Positions 20,158-29,023 are shown, counted from the stretch's first letter. The stretch: 64,000 nucleotides of DNA from Flavobacterium anhuiense (GCF_900101855.1 NZ_FMVC01000006.1:230948-294947); one strand, 5' to 3'. Numbers and translations are program-made. The notes: generated from the letters alone by a model not told the origin.

Positions 20158-20610
20158 ATGGCAGTTTCAGTTTCTAAACTCAATAAATTTGTATTGTTCA
20201 AATTACCATCAGCATACTTTTGCGGGGTACGTGTAAAAGCTATAGATAAAGACAGTTGTATTGTTTCTGTTAAACACAGATGGATCAATCAGAATCCGTT
20301 TAACTCCATGTATTTTGCAGTTCAGGCTATGGCAGCAGAGTTGACAACCGGGGCTTTGGTAATTTCTCAAATTCAAGAAAGCGGTCGAAAAATTTCGATG
20401 TTGGTTGCCAACAACAAAGGGAATTTTACTAAAAAAGCGACTGGTAGAATCACTTTCGTTTGTAATGATGGGCATTTAATCGCCGAAGCGATTCAAAAAA
20501 CTATTGAAACAGGAGAAGGGCAGACGTTCTGGATGAAGTCTATCGGAACCAATGAAGAAGGAGTTCAAGTTTCTGAAATGGATTTTGAATGGAGCGTTCG
20601 TTTGAAATAG
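20158..20610 (+). CDS. DUF4442 domain-containing (hotdog-fold) protein
   Basis: A 150-aa protein with the DUF4442/PaaI-like pattern: LPSAYFCGVRVKAIDKDSC, the HRWINQNPFNSMYFAVQAMAAELTTG helix that carries the usual Asn/Asp active-site region, and a strand-rich C-terminus. Members are thought to be thioesterases. It is transcribed alone and ends at a hairpin plus terminator. Confidence 0.85.
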   Translation: MAVSVSKLNKFVLFKLPSAYFCGVRVKAIDKDSCIVSVKHRWINQNPFNSMYFAVQAMAAELTTGALVISQIQESGRKISMLVANNKGNFTKKATGRITFVCNDGHLIAEAIQKTIETGEGQTFWMKSIGTNEEGVQVSEMDFEWSVRLK

Positions 20611-20621
20611 TATTTAGAGAG

Positions 20622-20650
20622 CTTTGTCAAAGTTCAAAACTTTGACAAAG
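20622..20650. repeat. Inverted repeat after the DUF4442 gene
   Basis: CTTTGTCAAAGTT and AACTTTGACAAAG form a perfect 13-base stem with a 3-base loop, just ahead of the terminator. Confidence 0.8.
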
Positions 20651-20667
20651 TTTCGTAGCAATATATA

Positions 20668-20697
20668 AAAAGACCTCGTTTTTAGCGAGGTCTTTTC
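20668..20697. terminator. Terminator between DUF4442 gene and copper island
   Basis: AAAGACCTCG - TTTTTAG - CGAGGTCTTTT is a GC-containing 10-base stem flanked by A and T runs. It can serve both converging genes. Confidence 0.9.
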
Positions 20698-20715
20698 TTT
20701 GAAATCCAGTTTCAA

Positions 20716-20883
20716 TTATTTTTTAACGCAACAAGATTTTTTATCTTTTTTATCAGTTGATGTTTTTTTACAGCAAGATTCTTTTTTCTCTTTATCTTTT
20801 GTTACCGGTTTTGTTTCCTGAGCCATTACGCCGATCGAAAATAAAGCAGCTGTTGCTATCGTGATTACTTTTGTCATTTTCAT
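20716..20883 (-). CDS. Small secreted Cys-Cys peptide (55 aa)
   Basis: A short minus-strand frame encodes MKMTKVITIATAALFSIG, a clean signal peptide ending at VMAQE, followed by a 33-residue Lys-rich mature part with two CC pairs (ESCCKK and KSCCVKK). The start could also be the second ATG at 20877 (53 aa). The CC/Lys composition and position beside a multicopper oxidase and a copper ATPase suggest a periplasmic metal-binding peptide; that is inference. No family is recognised. The frame ends with TAA 19 bases from the terminator. Confidence 0.75.
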   Translation of the reverse strand: MKMTKVITIATAALFSIGVMAQETKPVTKDKEKKESCCKKTSTDKKDKKSCCVKK

Positions 20884-21049
20884 TAAATGTTTTTTGTGTT
20901 AGAGATTATAATTGGTGAATCAAATATAAACGGATTTTGTATTCGTAAGAATAGTTTGATTGTTAATGTTTTGGTAAAAGTGAATTCCGTGTTTAGAAGA
21001 AATCTAGTAATGACTAATGAACTTAAATAATTTTTATAATTCAAATTGA

Positions 21050-23293
21050 TCAATAATTCAGATTCACTCCAAAACCAATTCCCATATCGCTGTCATAATG
21101 AGTTGTGATTCCGAAGTTTCTGCCAACAATGTATTTCAATCCTGCCATGTATTCTTTATCAGTATTCCACATCAAGTTCATTCGAAGGCGTTGTGAAAGC
21201 GGAATGTCCTTTCGCTCAAACTGAACTCTAACATTCCCATCGGTATAAACCTCAACTTGTGCTTTTATGAGCATTGGTAAAGTATACTCAAGACCCGCAC
21301 TAAAAACCGAACGATTGTCTTTGGTGTTTTTCTGTCCAAAAAGATTTTGTTCTTGCTCGTCCATTCCCATTTTTCGGTATCTCCAATCAAAACCAATAAA
21401 AGGCATTAACCATTGATTTTTTCCGATATATCGTCCAATATGCGTTTCAGTCTCATAACCATGTTTGTCATTATAGCCCAATCTCCATTCGGTTCCGATG
21501 CTCCAGCGCGTGTTGCTGAACATCGCTTCTCCATCATTTCCGTTGGTTGCAAAATCGTTTTCTGCCATAAAATGAAACATACGGTCATCCATTTTTAGCA
21601 TTTTAAAAGCCATTTCTGGATGATGAATCAATGGATTTGGAGCTGAATTTTCATAACTAAAAATACGTCCCATTCCAGCCATCATGTGATATAAAATATG
21701 ACAGTGAAAAAACCAGTCTCCATCTGCATTTGCTTGAAATTCGATCGTATCGGTTTCCATTGGCATAATGTCAATCACATTTTTCAGCGGAGAATAATCC
21801 CCATGTTCATTGATAATTCGAAAATCATGTCCGTGTAAATGCATTGGGTGGCGCATCATTGAGCCATTATATAAAACAATGCGAACGTTTTCTCCTTTTT
21901 TAATTAAAATTTTATCGGTTTCAGAAACTACTTTATTGTCTAAACTCCAAACATAACGATTCATATTTCCAGATAAAGTGAAACGCAATTCTTTTACAGG
22001 AGCATCTTTCGGAAGATTGGTTTTAAATGGCGATTTCAGCATGCCATAATTCAAAGTCACGATTTCGGAAGTTTCAGTGCTGTCGTTTTCCATTTTCATG
22101 TCGCCCATATTATGATTCGAATGATCCATCGCAGGTTTTGCATTTTCATCTTCACCCGAAATTTCTGGATACATTACGGCATTCATATCCATTTTGTTCA
22201 GAGACATATTCATGCCCATATCGTTCATTTCGCCGTTCATTTTCATCATATCGTTCATCATTTTCATCCCTTCAAAATATTTTAATTTTGAAAGATGATG
22301 AACTGGCTGTTTTTCTCCATTTCCTAAAAACAAAGTTGCAGATCCAGTTCTATCTTCGGCTGTAGCCAAAAAGGCAAAAGATTTATTGTTTTCGGGAATT
22401 GTAACTACAACATCATAAGTTTCAGAAACCGCAATAATCAAACGATCTACTTCTACAGGTTCTACGTCATTTCCGTCGCTGGCTACAACGGTGATTTTTC
22501 CTCCACCATAAGTCAGCCAGAAATAACTGGAAGCGCCTCCATTGGCAATTCGCAATCGAACTTTTGAACCTGGTTTAAGATCTGAAAACTGCTGTTCATT
22601 TTTTCCGTTAATTAAAAACTTTTCATAATAAACATCGCTGACGTCCATCGCATTCATTCGTTTCCATTCGTTCGTCACTTTGGTCGAAAAATGTTTTTGT
22701 TTTAAAGCTTCAAAATAACTTTGTGTAGTTCCTTTTTTAATCGCAAACCAATCGTTGGCATTGTGCAGCATTCGCTGAATATTCTCAGGTTTTAAATCTG
22801 ACCATTCGCTTAAAATAACTGGAATAGTCGGTAAATCGTCAATTCCTTTTCGAATCGTCGGATCGTCTTTTTTCTTATTGATGATAAAAAGTCCGTATAA
22901 ACCAATTTGTTCCTGCAAACCCGAATGACTGTGATACCAATAGGTTCCGTTTTGAATAATTGGAAAAGTATATTTGTGAGTTGTTCCAGGTTCAATAGGC
23001 ATTTGCGTAAGATACGGAACTCCGTCTTCTTTATTGGGAAGAAATAATCCGTGCCAGTGCATGGAAGTGGTTTCCTTTTTTAATTCGTTATGCACATAAA
23101 TTTCTGCAATATCGCCTTCGGTGAAAGTCAAAGTCGGCATCGGAATTTGTCCATTTACCGCAATTGCACGTTTTTCTTTACCCGAAAAATTGACAATCGT
23201 ATCGCGAACATGCAAATCGTAACGCACGACTTTTTGTGCTTTTAGCTGAAAAGCAATTAAAAAAAAGATCAGTATATATTTAATTTTAATCAT
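21050..23293 (-). CDS. Multicopper oxidase with CopB-like C-terminal domain
   Basis: A 747-aa periplasmic oxidase of the CopA/CueO type that oxidises Cu(I). Copper ligand motifs are HWHGLF (about 79-84), YWYHSHSG (about 118-125), HPMHLHGHDF and WFFHCHILYHMMAGM. A Met-rich region at about 345-410 (MKMMNDMMKMNGEMNDMGM and MDHSNHNMGDMKM) is typical of copper detoxification. After residue 550 the protein continues for about 195 residues with a beta-barrel-like sequence (RWSIGTEWRLGYNDK, LPMLIKAQVEVYTDGNVRVQFE, final VNLNY) resembling CopB, so two normally separate proteins appear joined. A signal peptide is present. Confidence 0.93.
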   Translation of the reverse strand: MIKIKYILIFFLIAFQLKAQKVVRYDLHVRDTIVNFSGKEKRAIAVNGQIPMPTLTFTEGDIAEIYVHNELKKETTSMHWHGLFLPNKEDGVPYLTQMPIEPGTTHKYTFPIIQNGTYWYHSHSGLQEQIGLYGLFIINKKKDDPTIRKGIDDLPTIPVILSEWSDLKPENIQRMLHNANDWFAIKKGTTQSYFEALKQKHFSTKVTNEWKRMNAMDVSDVYYEKFLINGKNEQQFSDLKPGSKVRLRIANGGASSYFWLTYGGGKITVVASDGNDVEPVEVDRLIIAVSETYDVVVTIPENNKSFAFLATAEDRTGSATLFLGNGEKQPVHHLSKLKYFEGMKMMNDMMKMNGEMNDMGMNMSLNKMDMNAVMYPEISGEDENAKPAMDHSNHNMGDMKMENDSTETSEIVTLNYGMLKSPFKTNLPKDAPVKELRFTLSGNMNRYVWSLDNKVVSETDKILIKKGENVRIVLYNGSMMRHPMHLHGHDFRIINEHGDYSPLKNVIDIMPMETDTIEFQANADGDWFFHCHILYHMMAGMGRIFSYENSAPNPLIHHPEMAFKMLKMDDRMFHFMAENDFATNGNDGEAMFSNTRWSIGTEWRLGYNDKHGYETETHIGRYIGKNQWLMPFIGFDWRYRKMGMDEQEQNLFGQKNTKDNRSVFSAGLEYTLPMLIKAQVEVYTDGNVRVQFERKDIPLSQRLRMNLMWNTDKEYMAGLKYIVGRNFGITTHYDSDMGIGFGVNLNY

Positions 23294-23332
23294 GGATTAT
23301 AATTTTAAATCAATTGTACATAATTGAATTTT

Positions 23333-23463
23333 AACACATAGAAACATAGATTTTTTTGTCTAAAAAAAAGAGAATAAAAGAAACTAGTTTCCACACATAG
23401 CTATGTGTATTGATGCAAGTGAAACGCCTTTACGCACAAGGCAAAGCTATGTTTCTATGTGTT
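23333..23463. repeat. Palindromic element, family 1, copy A
   Basis: Ends AACACATAGAAACATAG (23333-23349) and its exact complement (23447-23463). Inside are the palindromes AAACTAGTTT and ACACATAGCTATGTGT (23393-23408). It lies between the oxidase gene and copA. Copies B and C are at 60035 and 63863. Confidence 0.92.
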
Positions 23464-23480
23464 GAAATATTTCGCCCAAC

Positions 23481-26027
23481 TTACAATTTTAAATTTCTCA
23501 ATCGCAAAGCATTTACGATTACAGATACAGAACTCAAACTCATTGCAACCGCGGCCAACATTGGCGAAAGCAAAATTCCGAACACTGGATATAAAATTCC
23601 AGCCGCAATTGGCACACCCAAAGTATTATAGATAAAAGCAAAAAATAAATTCTGTTTGATATTTGACATTACAGCATGGCTGAGGTTTTTGGCTTTTACA
23701 ATTCCGTTAAGATCGCCTTTTACCAGAGTAATTTTGGCACTTTCGATGGCAACATCAGTTCCTGTTCCCATTGCAATCCCGATATTGGATTGAGCCAAAG
23801 CAGGCGCATCATTGATTCCGTCTCCAGCCATGGCAACGATTTTTCCTTGAGATTGCAGACGTTCAATTTCTTTCAGTTTATCTTCCGGAAGACAATCGGC
23901 TTTGAAAGAACTCAAATGCAAATGTTCGGCAACGGCTTTTGCAGTATTATGATTATCACCTGTCATCATGATAACCTCAACGCCTTGAGCAATTAATTCT
24001 TTAATGGCTTTTGCACTGTTTTCTTTAATAGCATCTGTAATGGCAACGAAACCTAAAACGCTTTTTTCGATAGCGATGTACGAAATAGTTTTTCCTAAAT
24101 TTTGTTCATAAATTACTTTTTGTTCTAAATCATTAGAAACAGAAGCACCAATTTCATCCATTAATTTTTTGTTTCCTAAAGCGACACTTATGTTTTCTAT
24201 GGTTCCTAAAACACCTTTTCCTGCAATAGTTTCAAAACCGTGAACTTCTTTTAATGAACTATTTTTTGCTTTCGCGAAATTGACTACGGCTTGCGCCAAA
24301 GGATGTTCGCTATGTTGATTTAAAGAAGCAATATTTTCAAGAAGAAAATCTTCGTCATTATTGATGGCATAGATTTTTTCGACTGATGGTTTCCCTTCAG
24401 TAATTGTCCCAGTTTTATCAGTAATCAAAACATCAATTTTATTCATGTTTTCCAACGCTTCGGCATTTTTAATCAAGATTCCGTTTTGAGCGCCTTTTCC
24501 AACTCCAACCATTACCGACATCGGAGTTGCCAGTCCAAGTGCGCAAGGACAAGCAATAATTAAAACGGCAATAGCATTAATTAACCCATACACGTAAGCA
24601 GGTTCTGGACCAAATTTTGCCCAAATAAAAAAAGTTGCAATCGAAATAATGACAACTGTTGGTACAAAATATTTAGAAACGCGATCGGCTAATTTCTGAA
24701 TTGGAGCGCGAGATCTGCTAGCGTCATTTACCATTTGAATAATCTGCGAAAGCATGGTTTCTGATCCTACTTTTTCGGCAATCATCACAAACGATTTTGT
24801 TCCGTTTATAGTTCCAGAAATTACTGCATCGCCTGTTTTTTTATCTACCGGAATTGGTTCTCCCGTAATCATCGATTCGTCTATATTACTTTCGCCAGTT
24901 GTTATTTTTCCATCAACAGGAATTTTTTCTCCGGGTTTTACACGAAGTAAATCGCCTTTTTTGATGTTGTGGATGGAGATTACTTTATCTACTCCGTTTT
25001 CAACCAAAGTTGCTTCTGTCGGGGCTAGTTTTAATAATTCTTTTATGGCACCATTGGTTTGTCCGTGTGCTTTGGCTTCCAATAATTGTCCTAATAAAAC
25101 TAAGGTGATAATTACCGTTGCCGCTTCAAAATACAAATGAATGGTTCCGTGATGTGATTTGAATTCGGATGGAAAAATATCAGGAAAAAACATTCCGACA
25201 ATACTAAATAGAAAAGCAACACTGGTTCCGATTCCGATTAAAGTAAACATGTTTAAATTCCAAGTCACAATTGATTTGTAGGCACGAACGAAAAACATCC
25301 ATCCAGCGTAAAACAAAACAGGAATTGAAAACAAAAGCTGAACCCAGTTCCATTTTTCAATTGACATTATATTGTAAAGAGGATTATTCGGAATCATTTC
25401 TGACATGGAGATAATGAAAATGGGAAGCGTAAACAAAATCGCAATTTTCATTTTTTTCAATAAATCAGTATAAGTTTTGTTTTCTTCGCTTTCAGAAGCT
25501 TGCATCGGAACCAAATCCATTCCGCAAATTGGACAATCGCCTGGTTCGTTTGAAACAACTTCTGGATGCATCGGACAAGTAAATTGTGTTGCAGTTATGG
25601 CAACTTGCGGTACTAAGTCCATTCCGCAAACTGGGCAATCTCCGGGTTTGTTGTATGTTTTATCTCCTTCACAATGCATTGGGCAGTAGTAGACGCCATT
25701 TGCACTATGCTGATGCACTTTTTTAGTTGCTGTTTTGTGATGATCGTGATTGTGACCGTGATGTTCTTTTTTATGGCTAGAACAGCAAGATTTAACAGCT
25801 ACTTCTCCATGGTTTTTAGGAGAATCCATTTCAATAGTATAATTTCCAGCAGCAGCTAAAACTTCCTGAAATTTTTCTGTCGGGACGTGTTTGTCCATTG
25901 TAATAGTTGCTGTTGGCGGATTCAAATTAACTTCTGCATGAACACCTTCTACTTCGTTCAAAGTTTTTTCTACTTTTTTGCGACATCCGTCACACGACAT
26001 TCCTGAAATTATATATTGATGAGTCAT
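23481..26027 (-). CDS. copA: Copper-translocating P1B-type ATPase
   Basis: Exports Cu(I) across the inner membrane. Domains in order: an HMA domain with GMSCDGC (C12, C15), a His-rich linker, two heavy-metal-binding YHS-like modules (YYCPMH...CPVCGMDLVP near 112 and FTCPMHPE...CPICGMDLVP near 152), then the pump with TGES, the metal site CPC at 493-495, the phosphorylated D537 in DKTGT, HP (SEHPLAQ) and GDGINDAPALA. Length 848 aa. It is the core of the copper island. Neighbouring oxidase and regulator support copper rather than another metal. Confidence 0.96.
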   Translation of the reverse strand: MTHQYIISGMSCDGCRKKVEKTLNEVEGVHAEVNLNPPTATITMDKHVPTEKFQEVLAAAGNYTIEMDSPKNHGEVAVKSCCSSHKKEHHGHNHDHHKTATKKVHQHSANGVYYCPMHCEGDKTYNKPGDCPVCGMDLVPQVAITATQFTCPMHPEVVSNEPGDCPICGMDLVPMQASESEENKTYTDLLKKMKIAILFTLPIFIISMSEMIPNNPLYNIMSIEKWNWVQLLFSIPVLFYAGWMFFVRAYKSIVTWNLNMFTLIGIGTSVAFLFSIVGMFFPDIFPSEFKSHHGTIHLYFEAATVIITLVLLGQLLEAKAHGQTNGAIKELLKLAPTEATLVENGVDKVISIHNIKKGDLLRVKPGEKIPVDGKITTGESNIDESMITGEPIPVDKKTGDAVISGTINGTKSFVMIAEKVGSETMLSQIIQMVNDASRSRAPIQKLADRVSKYFVPTVVIISIATFFIWAKFGPEPAYVYGLINAIAVLIIACPCALGLATPMSVMVGVGKGAQNGILIKNAEALENMNKIDVLITDKTGTITEGKPSVEKIYAINNDEDFLLENIASLNQHSEHPLAQAVVNFAKAKNSSLKEVHGFETIAGKGVLGTIENISVALGNKKLMDEIGASVSNDLEQKVIYEQNLGKTISYIAIEKSVLGFVAITDAIKENSAKAIKELIAQGVEVIMMTGDNHNTAKAVAEHLHLSSFKADCLPEDKLKEIERLQSQGKIVAMAGDGINDAPALAQSNIGIAMGTGTDVAIESAKITLVKGDLNGIVKAKNLSHAVMSNIKQNLFFAFIYNTLGVPIAAGILYPVFGILLSPMLAAVAMSLSSVSVIVNALRLRNLKL

Positions 26028-26260
26028 TGTATTGGTTTTTAAGTATTACAATGCAAATTTCCGAAGTATCTGCGAGTTCGGTTTGTAGAATTTTGGGAAT
26101 GATTTGTAAGATTTACTAAATGTTGTTTTTTAACGCAAAGGACGCAAAGAATTTACGCAATCCCGATAGCTATAGAGAGCTAAGTTTTTATTTAGTTCAG
26201 ATTTTTAAAAGTTCGCAAAGCTTTGTGTGAATAATTCTGCGAGCTGTATTTAAACATAGT

Positions 26261-26278
26261 CCAAGGTTTCAACCTTGG
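26261..26278. repeat. CCAAGG palindrome
   Basis: CCAAGGTTTCAACCTTGG, perfect arms of 8 bases around TC; variant of the unit at 13931 and 26336. Confidence 0.85.
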
Positions 26279-26335
26279 GAAACGTGTTGTGATAAATTCA
26301 ATGTGTGTTAATTATTAGATGCCAATCGTTGCGTT

Positions 26336-26355
26336 CCAATGGTTGAAACCATTGG
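26336..26355. repeat. CCAATGG palindrome, second orientation
   Basis: CCAATGGTTGAAACCATTGG, the exact reverse complement of the unit at 13931. Confidence 0.9.
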
Positions 26356-26379
26356 TTATGTTTATTTTTTGCAATAAAA

Positions 26380-26455
26380 TTCTCTCGCAGATTCCGCAGA
26401 TTGAGCAGATATTTTTTTAGATTATTAAATCAAATCTGCGGAATCTGCGAGAGAA
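26380..26455. repeat. Inverted repeat (CTCGCAGATTCCGCAGATT arms)
   Basis: Arms at 26380-26402 and 26433-26455 are 23-base perfect complements with a 30-base loop. It lies 19 bases beyond the end of the HMA-AraC gene and could also act as its terminator. Confidence 0.88.
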
Positions 26456-26473
26456 AAATTTTTTGTGTCGAGA

Positions 26474-27034
26474 TTAAATATTCTCGATCTGAATACGCAT
26501 TTTATCTTTTGACTGCTTGAAAGAAGTGGGAGTAAAGCCTGTAATTTTTTTGAATTGATTACTTAAATGCGCCACATTACTGTAATTTAAAATATCAGCA
26601 ATTTCGCTTAACGAAAGCTCATTGTAAATCAATAATTCTTTTACTTTCTCGATTTTCTGGCTTATGAAATACTTTTCTATTGTAGTATTTTCAATTTCAG
26701 AGAATAAATTGCTTAGCGAATTATAATCTTGATTGAGGTTTTCTGCCAGATATTCTGATAGGTTGATTTTGAGATCATTGTTTTTATGATGAACCAAATC
26801 GACAATCAGGTTTTTTATTCTTTCGACCGTTTTTGTCTTTTTATCATCGATTAAATCAAAACCTAAAGCTTGAAGATTTTCTAATAGAATTTCTTTTTGA
26901 GAATCGCTGATTTCCTCATTCAGTTCAACTTCTCCTAATTCTACAGCAGTAGTTTGAAGTCCGAGCTTTTCGAACTCAGACTTCACTACCATTTTGCATC
27001 GGCTGCACACCATATTTTTGATGTAAAGCTTCAT
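26474..27034 (-). CDS. HMA-like/AraC fusion transcriptional regulator
   Basis: The start at 27034 (MKLYIKNMVCSRC) is preferred to the longer frame from 27067, which would overlap the upstream gene. Residues 1-65 resemble a small HMA/ferredoxin-like metal-binding domain: KNMVCSRCKMVVKSEFEKLGL carries a CxxC at about 9-12. The C-terminal 100 residues form an AraC helix-turn-helix (LSEIADILNYSNVAHLSNQFKKITGFTPTSFKQS). Total 186 aa, compact for an AraC regulator. It follows the DUF3347 gene by 2 bases. A copper-responsive role is inferred from the CxxC and context. Confidence 0.85.
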   Translation of the reverse strand: MKLYIKNMVCSRCKMVVKSEFEKLGLQTTAVELGEVELNEEISDSQKEILLENLQALGFDLIDDKKTKTVERIKNLIVDLVHHKNNDLKINLSEYLAENLNQDYNSLSNLFSEIENTTIEKYFISQKIEKVKELLIYNELSLSEIADILNYSNVAHLSNQFKKITGFTPTSFKQSKDKMRIQIENI

Positions 27035-27036
27035 AT

Positions 27037-27564
27037 TTATTTGATCGTTTCTACCACATTTCCGCAAGTCAACATAGAAGAACCGTAGTATGGATTCTTA
27101 ACTGCTTTTTCTTTGCTTAACCAATCAGCATCTGCCATTGGGCAGTATTGTTTGTAAATTGGTTGTTCTGGATTAGAAACTTTTATTAAATCGTAAGTGC
27201 TTTTAGATAATGATTTGAAAGTCTCACGCTGTTTTTTAAGATCTGTTGTAGACGAAATACTTTTGGCGTCGGCAGTTAATTTTTTTACCACTTTCATCCA
27301 AACCGTATGTTCGTTGCTTTTTAGTTTGTCCATTTTCACTGCAGTAATCGCTGTCAGTAAAGTTGCAGCTTTCGCCGAAGTCAATTTGCTGTCACTTTTA
27401 ATAAGCGCATCTTTTACAGTAAAATAAGCGTCGTAAACAGATTGTAATTGAGAATCTGCCATTTCGATTGCTGTTAATTCAGTAGTATTGGTTTTTGCCT
27501 GAATTGTATTTGCGTTAAATACTATTGTAAGTGCTGTTGCTAAAGCTATAATTGATTTTTTCAT
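27037..27564 (-). CDS. DUF3347 domain-containing secreted protein
   Basis: A 175-aa protein with a signal peptide ending near NTIQAK. The domain reads QSVYDAYFTVKDALIKSDSKLTSAKAA and continues through YKQYCPMADADWLSKEKAVKNPYYGSSMLTCG, the DUF3347 end with a conserved Cys-Met and Cys. Such domains occur attached to or beside CusB-type copper efflux proteins, and periplasmic copper binding is suspected for the family. It is upstream of the HMA-AraC gene in a two-gene unit. Confidence 0.9.
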   Translation of the reverse strand: MKKSIIALATALTIVFNANTIQAKTNTTELTAIEMADSQLQSVYDAYFTVKDALIKSDSKLTSAKAATLLTAITAVKMDKLKSNEHTVWMKVVKKLTADAKSISSTTDLKKQRETFKSLSKSTYDLIKVSNPEQPIYKQYCPMADADWLSKEKAVKNPYYGSSMLTCGNVVETIK

Positions 27565-27659
27565 TGTATATTATATTTGGTAAAGGATTATTTCCTTTAA
27601 AATTAATTAAAAAATTTGATTTCAAAAAGACCCAATATGGGCTGTCACAAATGCAATAA

Positions 27660-28037
27660 TTATATTTTCGGCTTCAGCCAAATAGAAGTAAATCCAGAAG
27701 AAATAGTAGAATTACTATAAGATGAAATAGTATTTTTTAAAGAAAAATTGAAAACATCGTTTTGCAAATCAAAATCATTTGAAGTTAAAAAGATGTTTAA
27801 TGTTGAGGTATTACAGCCAGAATGACGGCATTTTCCATCACAATTATGTTTTTCTTGTTTCGAAGTTTTCTTTTCACAGCACTTTTTTGAACAGCTGTTT
27901 TCTTCTTTAGCGGTAATTTCTTTAGAGTGTCCAGTATGGCATGCAAAAGTATAACTCGGGTTCAAAAAGAAGCTAAGAGTTATAAAAAGCATTATTATGT
28001 GGATTTTCTTTTTCAAAGAAATTGTTTTTAGTAGCAC
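27660..28037 (-). CDS. Cys/His-rich secreted protein of unknown function
   Basis: The frame opens with GTG at 28037 (125 aa); an ATG at 27992 would give 110 aa but lose the basic KKKIH n-region of the signal peptide, so the longer form is plausible. After the signal (FITLSFFLNPSYTFA) comes a 45-residue segment with about nine Cys and several His: CHTGHS, SCSKKCCEKK, HNCDGKCRHSGC. The remaining C-terminus is beta-like. Metal binding is likely from composition. No family recognised. Confidence 0.7.
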   Translation of the reverse strand: MLLKTISLKKKIHIIMLFITLSFFLNPSYTFACHTGHSKEITAKEENSCSKKCCEKKTSKQEKHNCDGKCRHSGCNTSTLNIFLTSNDFDLQNDVFNFSLKNTISSYSNSTISSGFTSIWLKPKI

Positions 28038-28086
28038 AAATTTAGCTAAAAATGTTCGAGGAAATAACTTTTTAAGATTTTGCTAA

Positions 28087-28920
28087 CTAGAGTTTTTTGA
28101 AATCGGTTGGCTTCATGTTTTTACGTTTCTTAAAATAATTCGTCAAATGGCTTTCATCAGTAAAACCAAATTCGTATGCTATTTGTTTAATCGGCAATTG
28201 ATTGTTGTGAAATCTTTTTTCGATTAAGGTCAATCTTAAATTATGAATGTATTCGCGATAACTGATGCTGAAAGTTCTTTTAAAATAAGCGCTAAAATAG
28301 GTTTGCGCAATATTAAAATGTTCTGCAATAACTTTTACTTGAACCAATTTGGGCTGATAAATATTCTGATGAATGTAATTGGCTATTTGCTCACTATCAA
28401 AATGAACCGATTTCATCTGAAGGTTCATGCAGCGGATGGTTTCTTTGATTAAACCAAAAATCGAAAGAATCTGATAAAATACAATCGGAGAAGAAGTAAC
28501 ATCGATATACTTATCATAGGTTACAATATTTTCGACAGTATTTTTTAAAATTGTTCTGCAAGGTTCATCAAACTTCAAAACCGTTTCTTTTAAGATTTTA
28601 TCGCGCATGAAACTTTCGGGAGTATTCAATAAGAATTCATCGCAAGTTAAATTCTGTTTAGAATTGAAATAATTGTCAGTGAATTTGATAAAGATGAATC
28701 GAGTGCTTTTCTTTATGTCAAAATAATGTTCATCGTCTGGCGAAATCACAAATAAGTCGCCCGCTTTGTAAGGCAGAAGATTATTATTTAGGTGATGAAT
28801 CCCGCTTCCTTTCTTAATGTATATGATTTCGTAATACGTATGTGTATGTGGAGGAAGGTGAAATTTTTCTTCTTCAAATTCGTCAAGGACAAGCGTTTTG
28901 AACTGATTTAATTTCGGCAT
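28087..28920 (-). CDS. AraC family transcriptional regulator with cupin sensor
   Basis: A 277-aa regulator. The N-terminal cupin-like part has HLPPHTHTYYEIIYIKKGSG and GDLFVISPDDEHYFD. The C-terminal double HTH contains VKVIAEHFNIAQTYFSAYFKRTFSISYREYIHNLRL and IKQIAYEFGFTDESHLTNYFKKRKNMKPTDFKK, given as separate boxes. It is divergent from the MFS gene, which begins 103 bases away, and is a good candidate regulator of it. The ligand is unknown. Confidence 0.93.
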   Translation of the reverse strand: MPKLNQFKTLVLDEFEEEKFHLPPHTHTYYEIIYIKKGSGIHHLNNNLLPYKAGDLFVISPDDEHYFDIKKSTRFIFIKFTDNYFNSKQNLTCDEFLLNTPESFMRDKILKETVLKFDEPCRTILKNTVENIVTYDKYIDVTSSPIVFYQILSIFGLIKETIRCMNLQMKSVHFDSEQIANYIHQNIYQPKLVQVKVIAEHFNIAQTYFSAYFKRTFSISYREYIHNLRLTLIEKRFHNNQLPIKQIAYEFGFTDESHLTNYFKKRKNMKPTDFKKL

Positions 28921-29023
28921 AACTTAATTATACAATTTTATATCACAAATATACAATTTTTAATTCGCTTAACGGTGTTAATTTTGCCTCGTAGAAATCT
29001 ATTCCTTTCTACATTAAATCAAA

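Larger units (their letters stand above)
26028..26473. other. 446-base intergenic region packed with inverted repeats
   Basis: No ORF of note. From left to right: Cys-like low-complexity sequence GCAAAGGACGCAAAG, a half CCCGATAGCTAT palindrome (26162-26177), two CCAAGG/CCAATGG palindromes, and a 22-base perfect inverted repeat. It separates copA from the HMA-AraC gene and may hold the copA promoter near its left edge. Confidence 0.8.
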
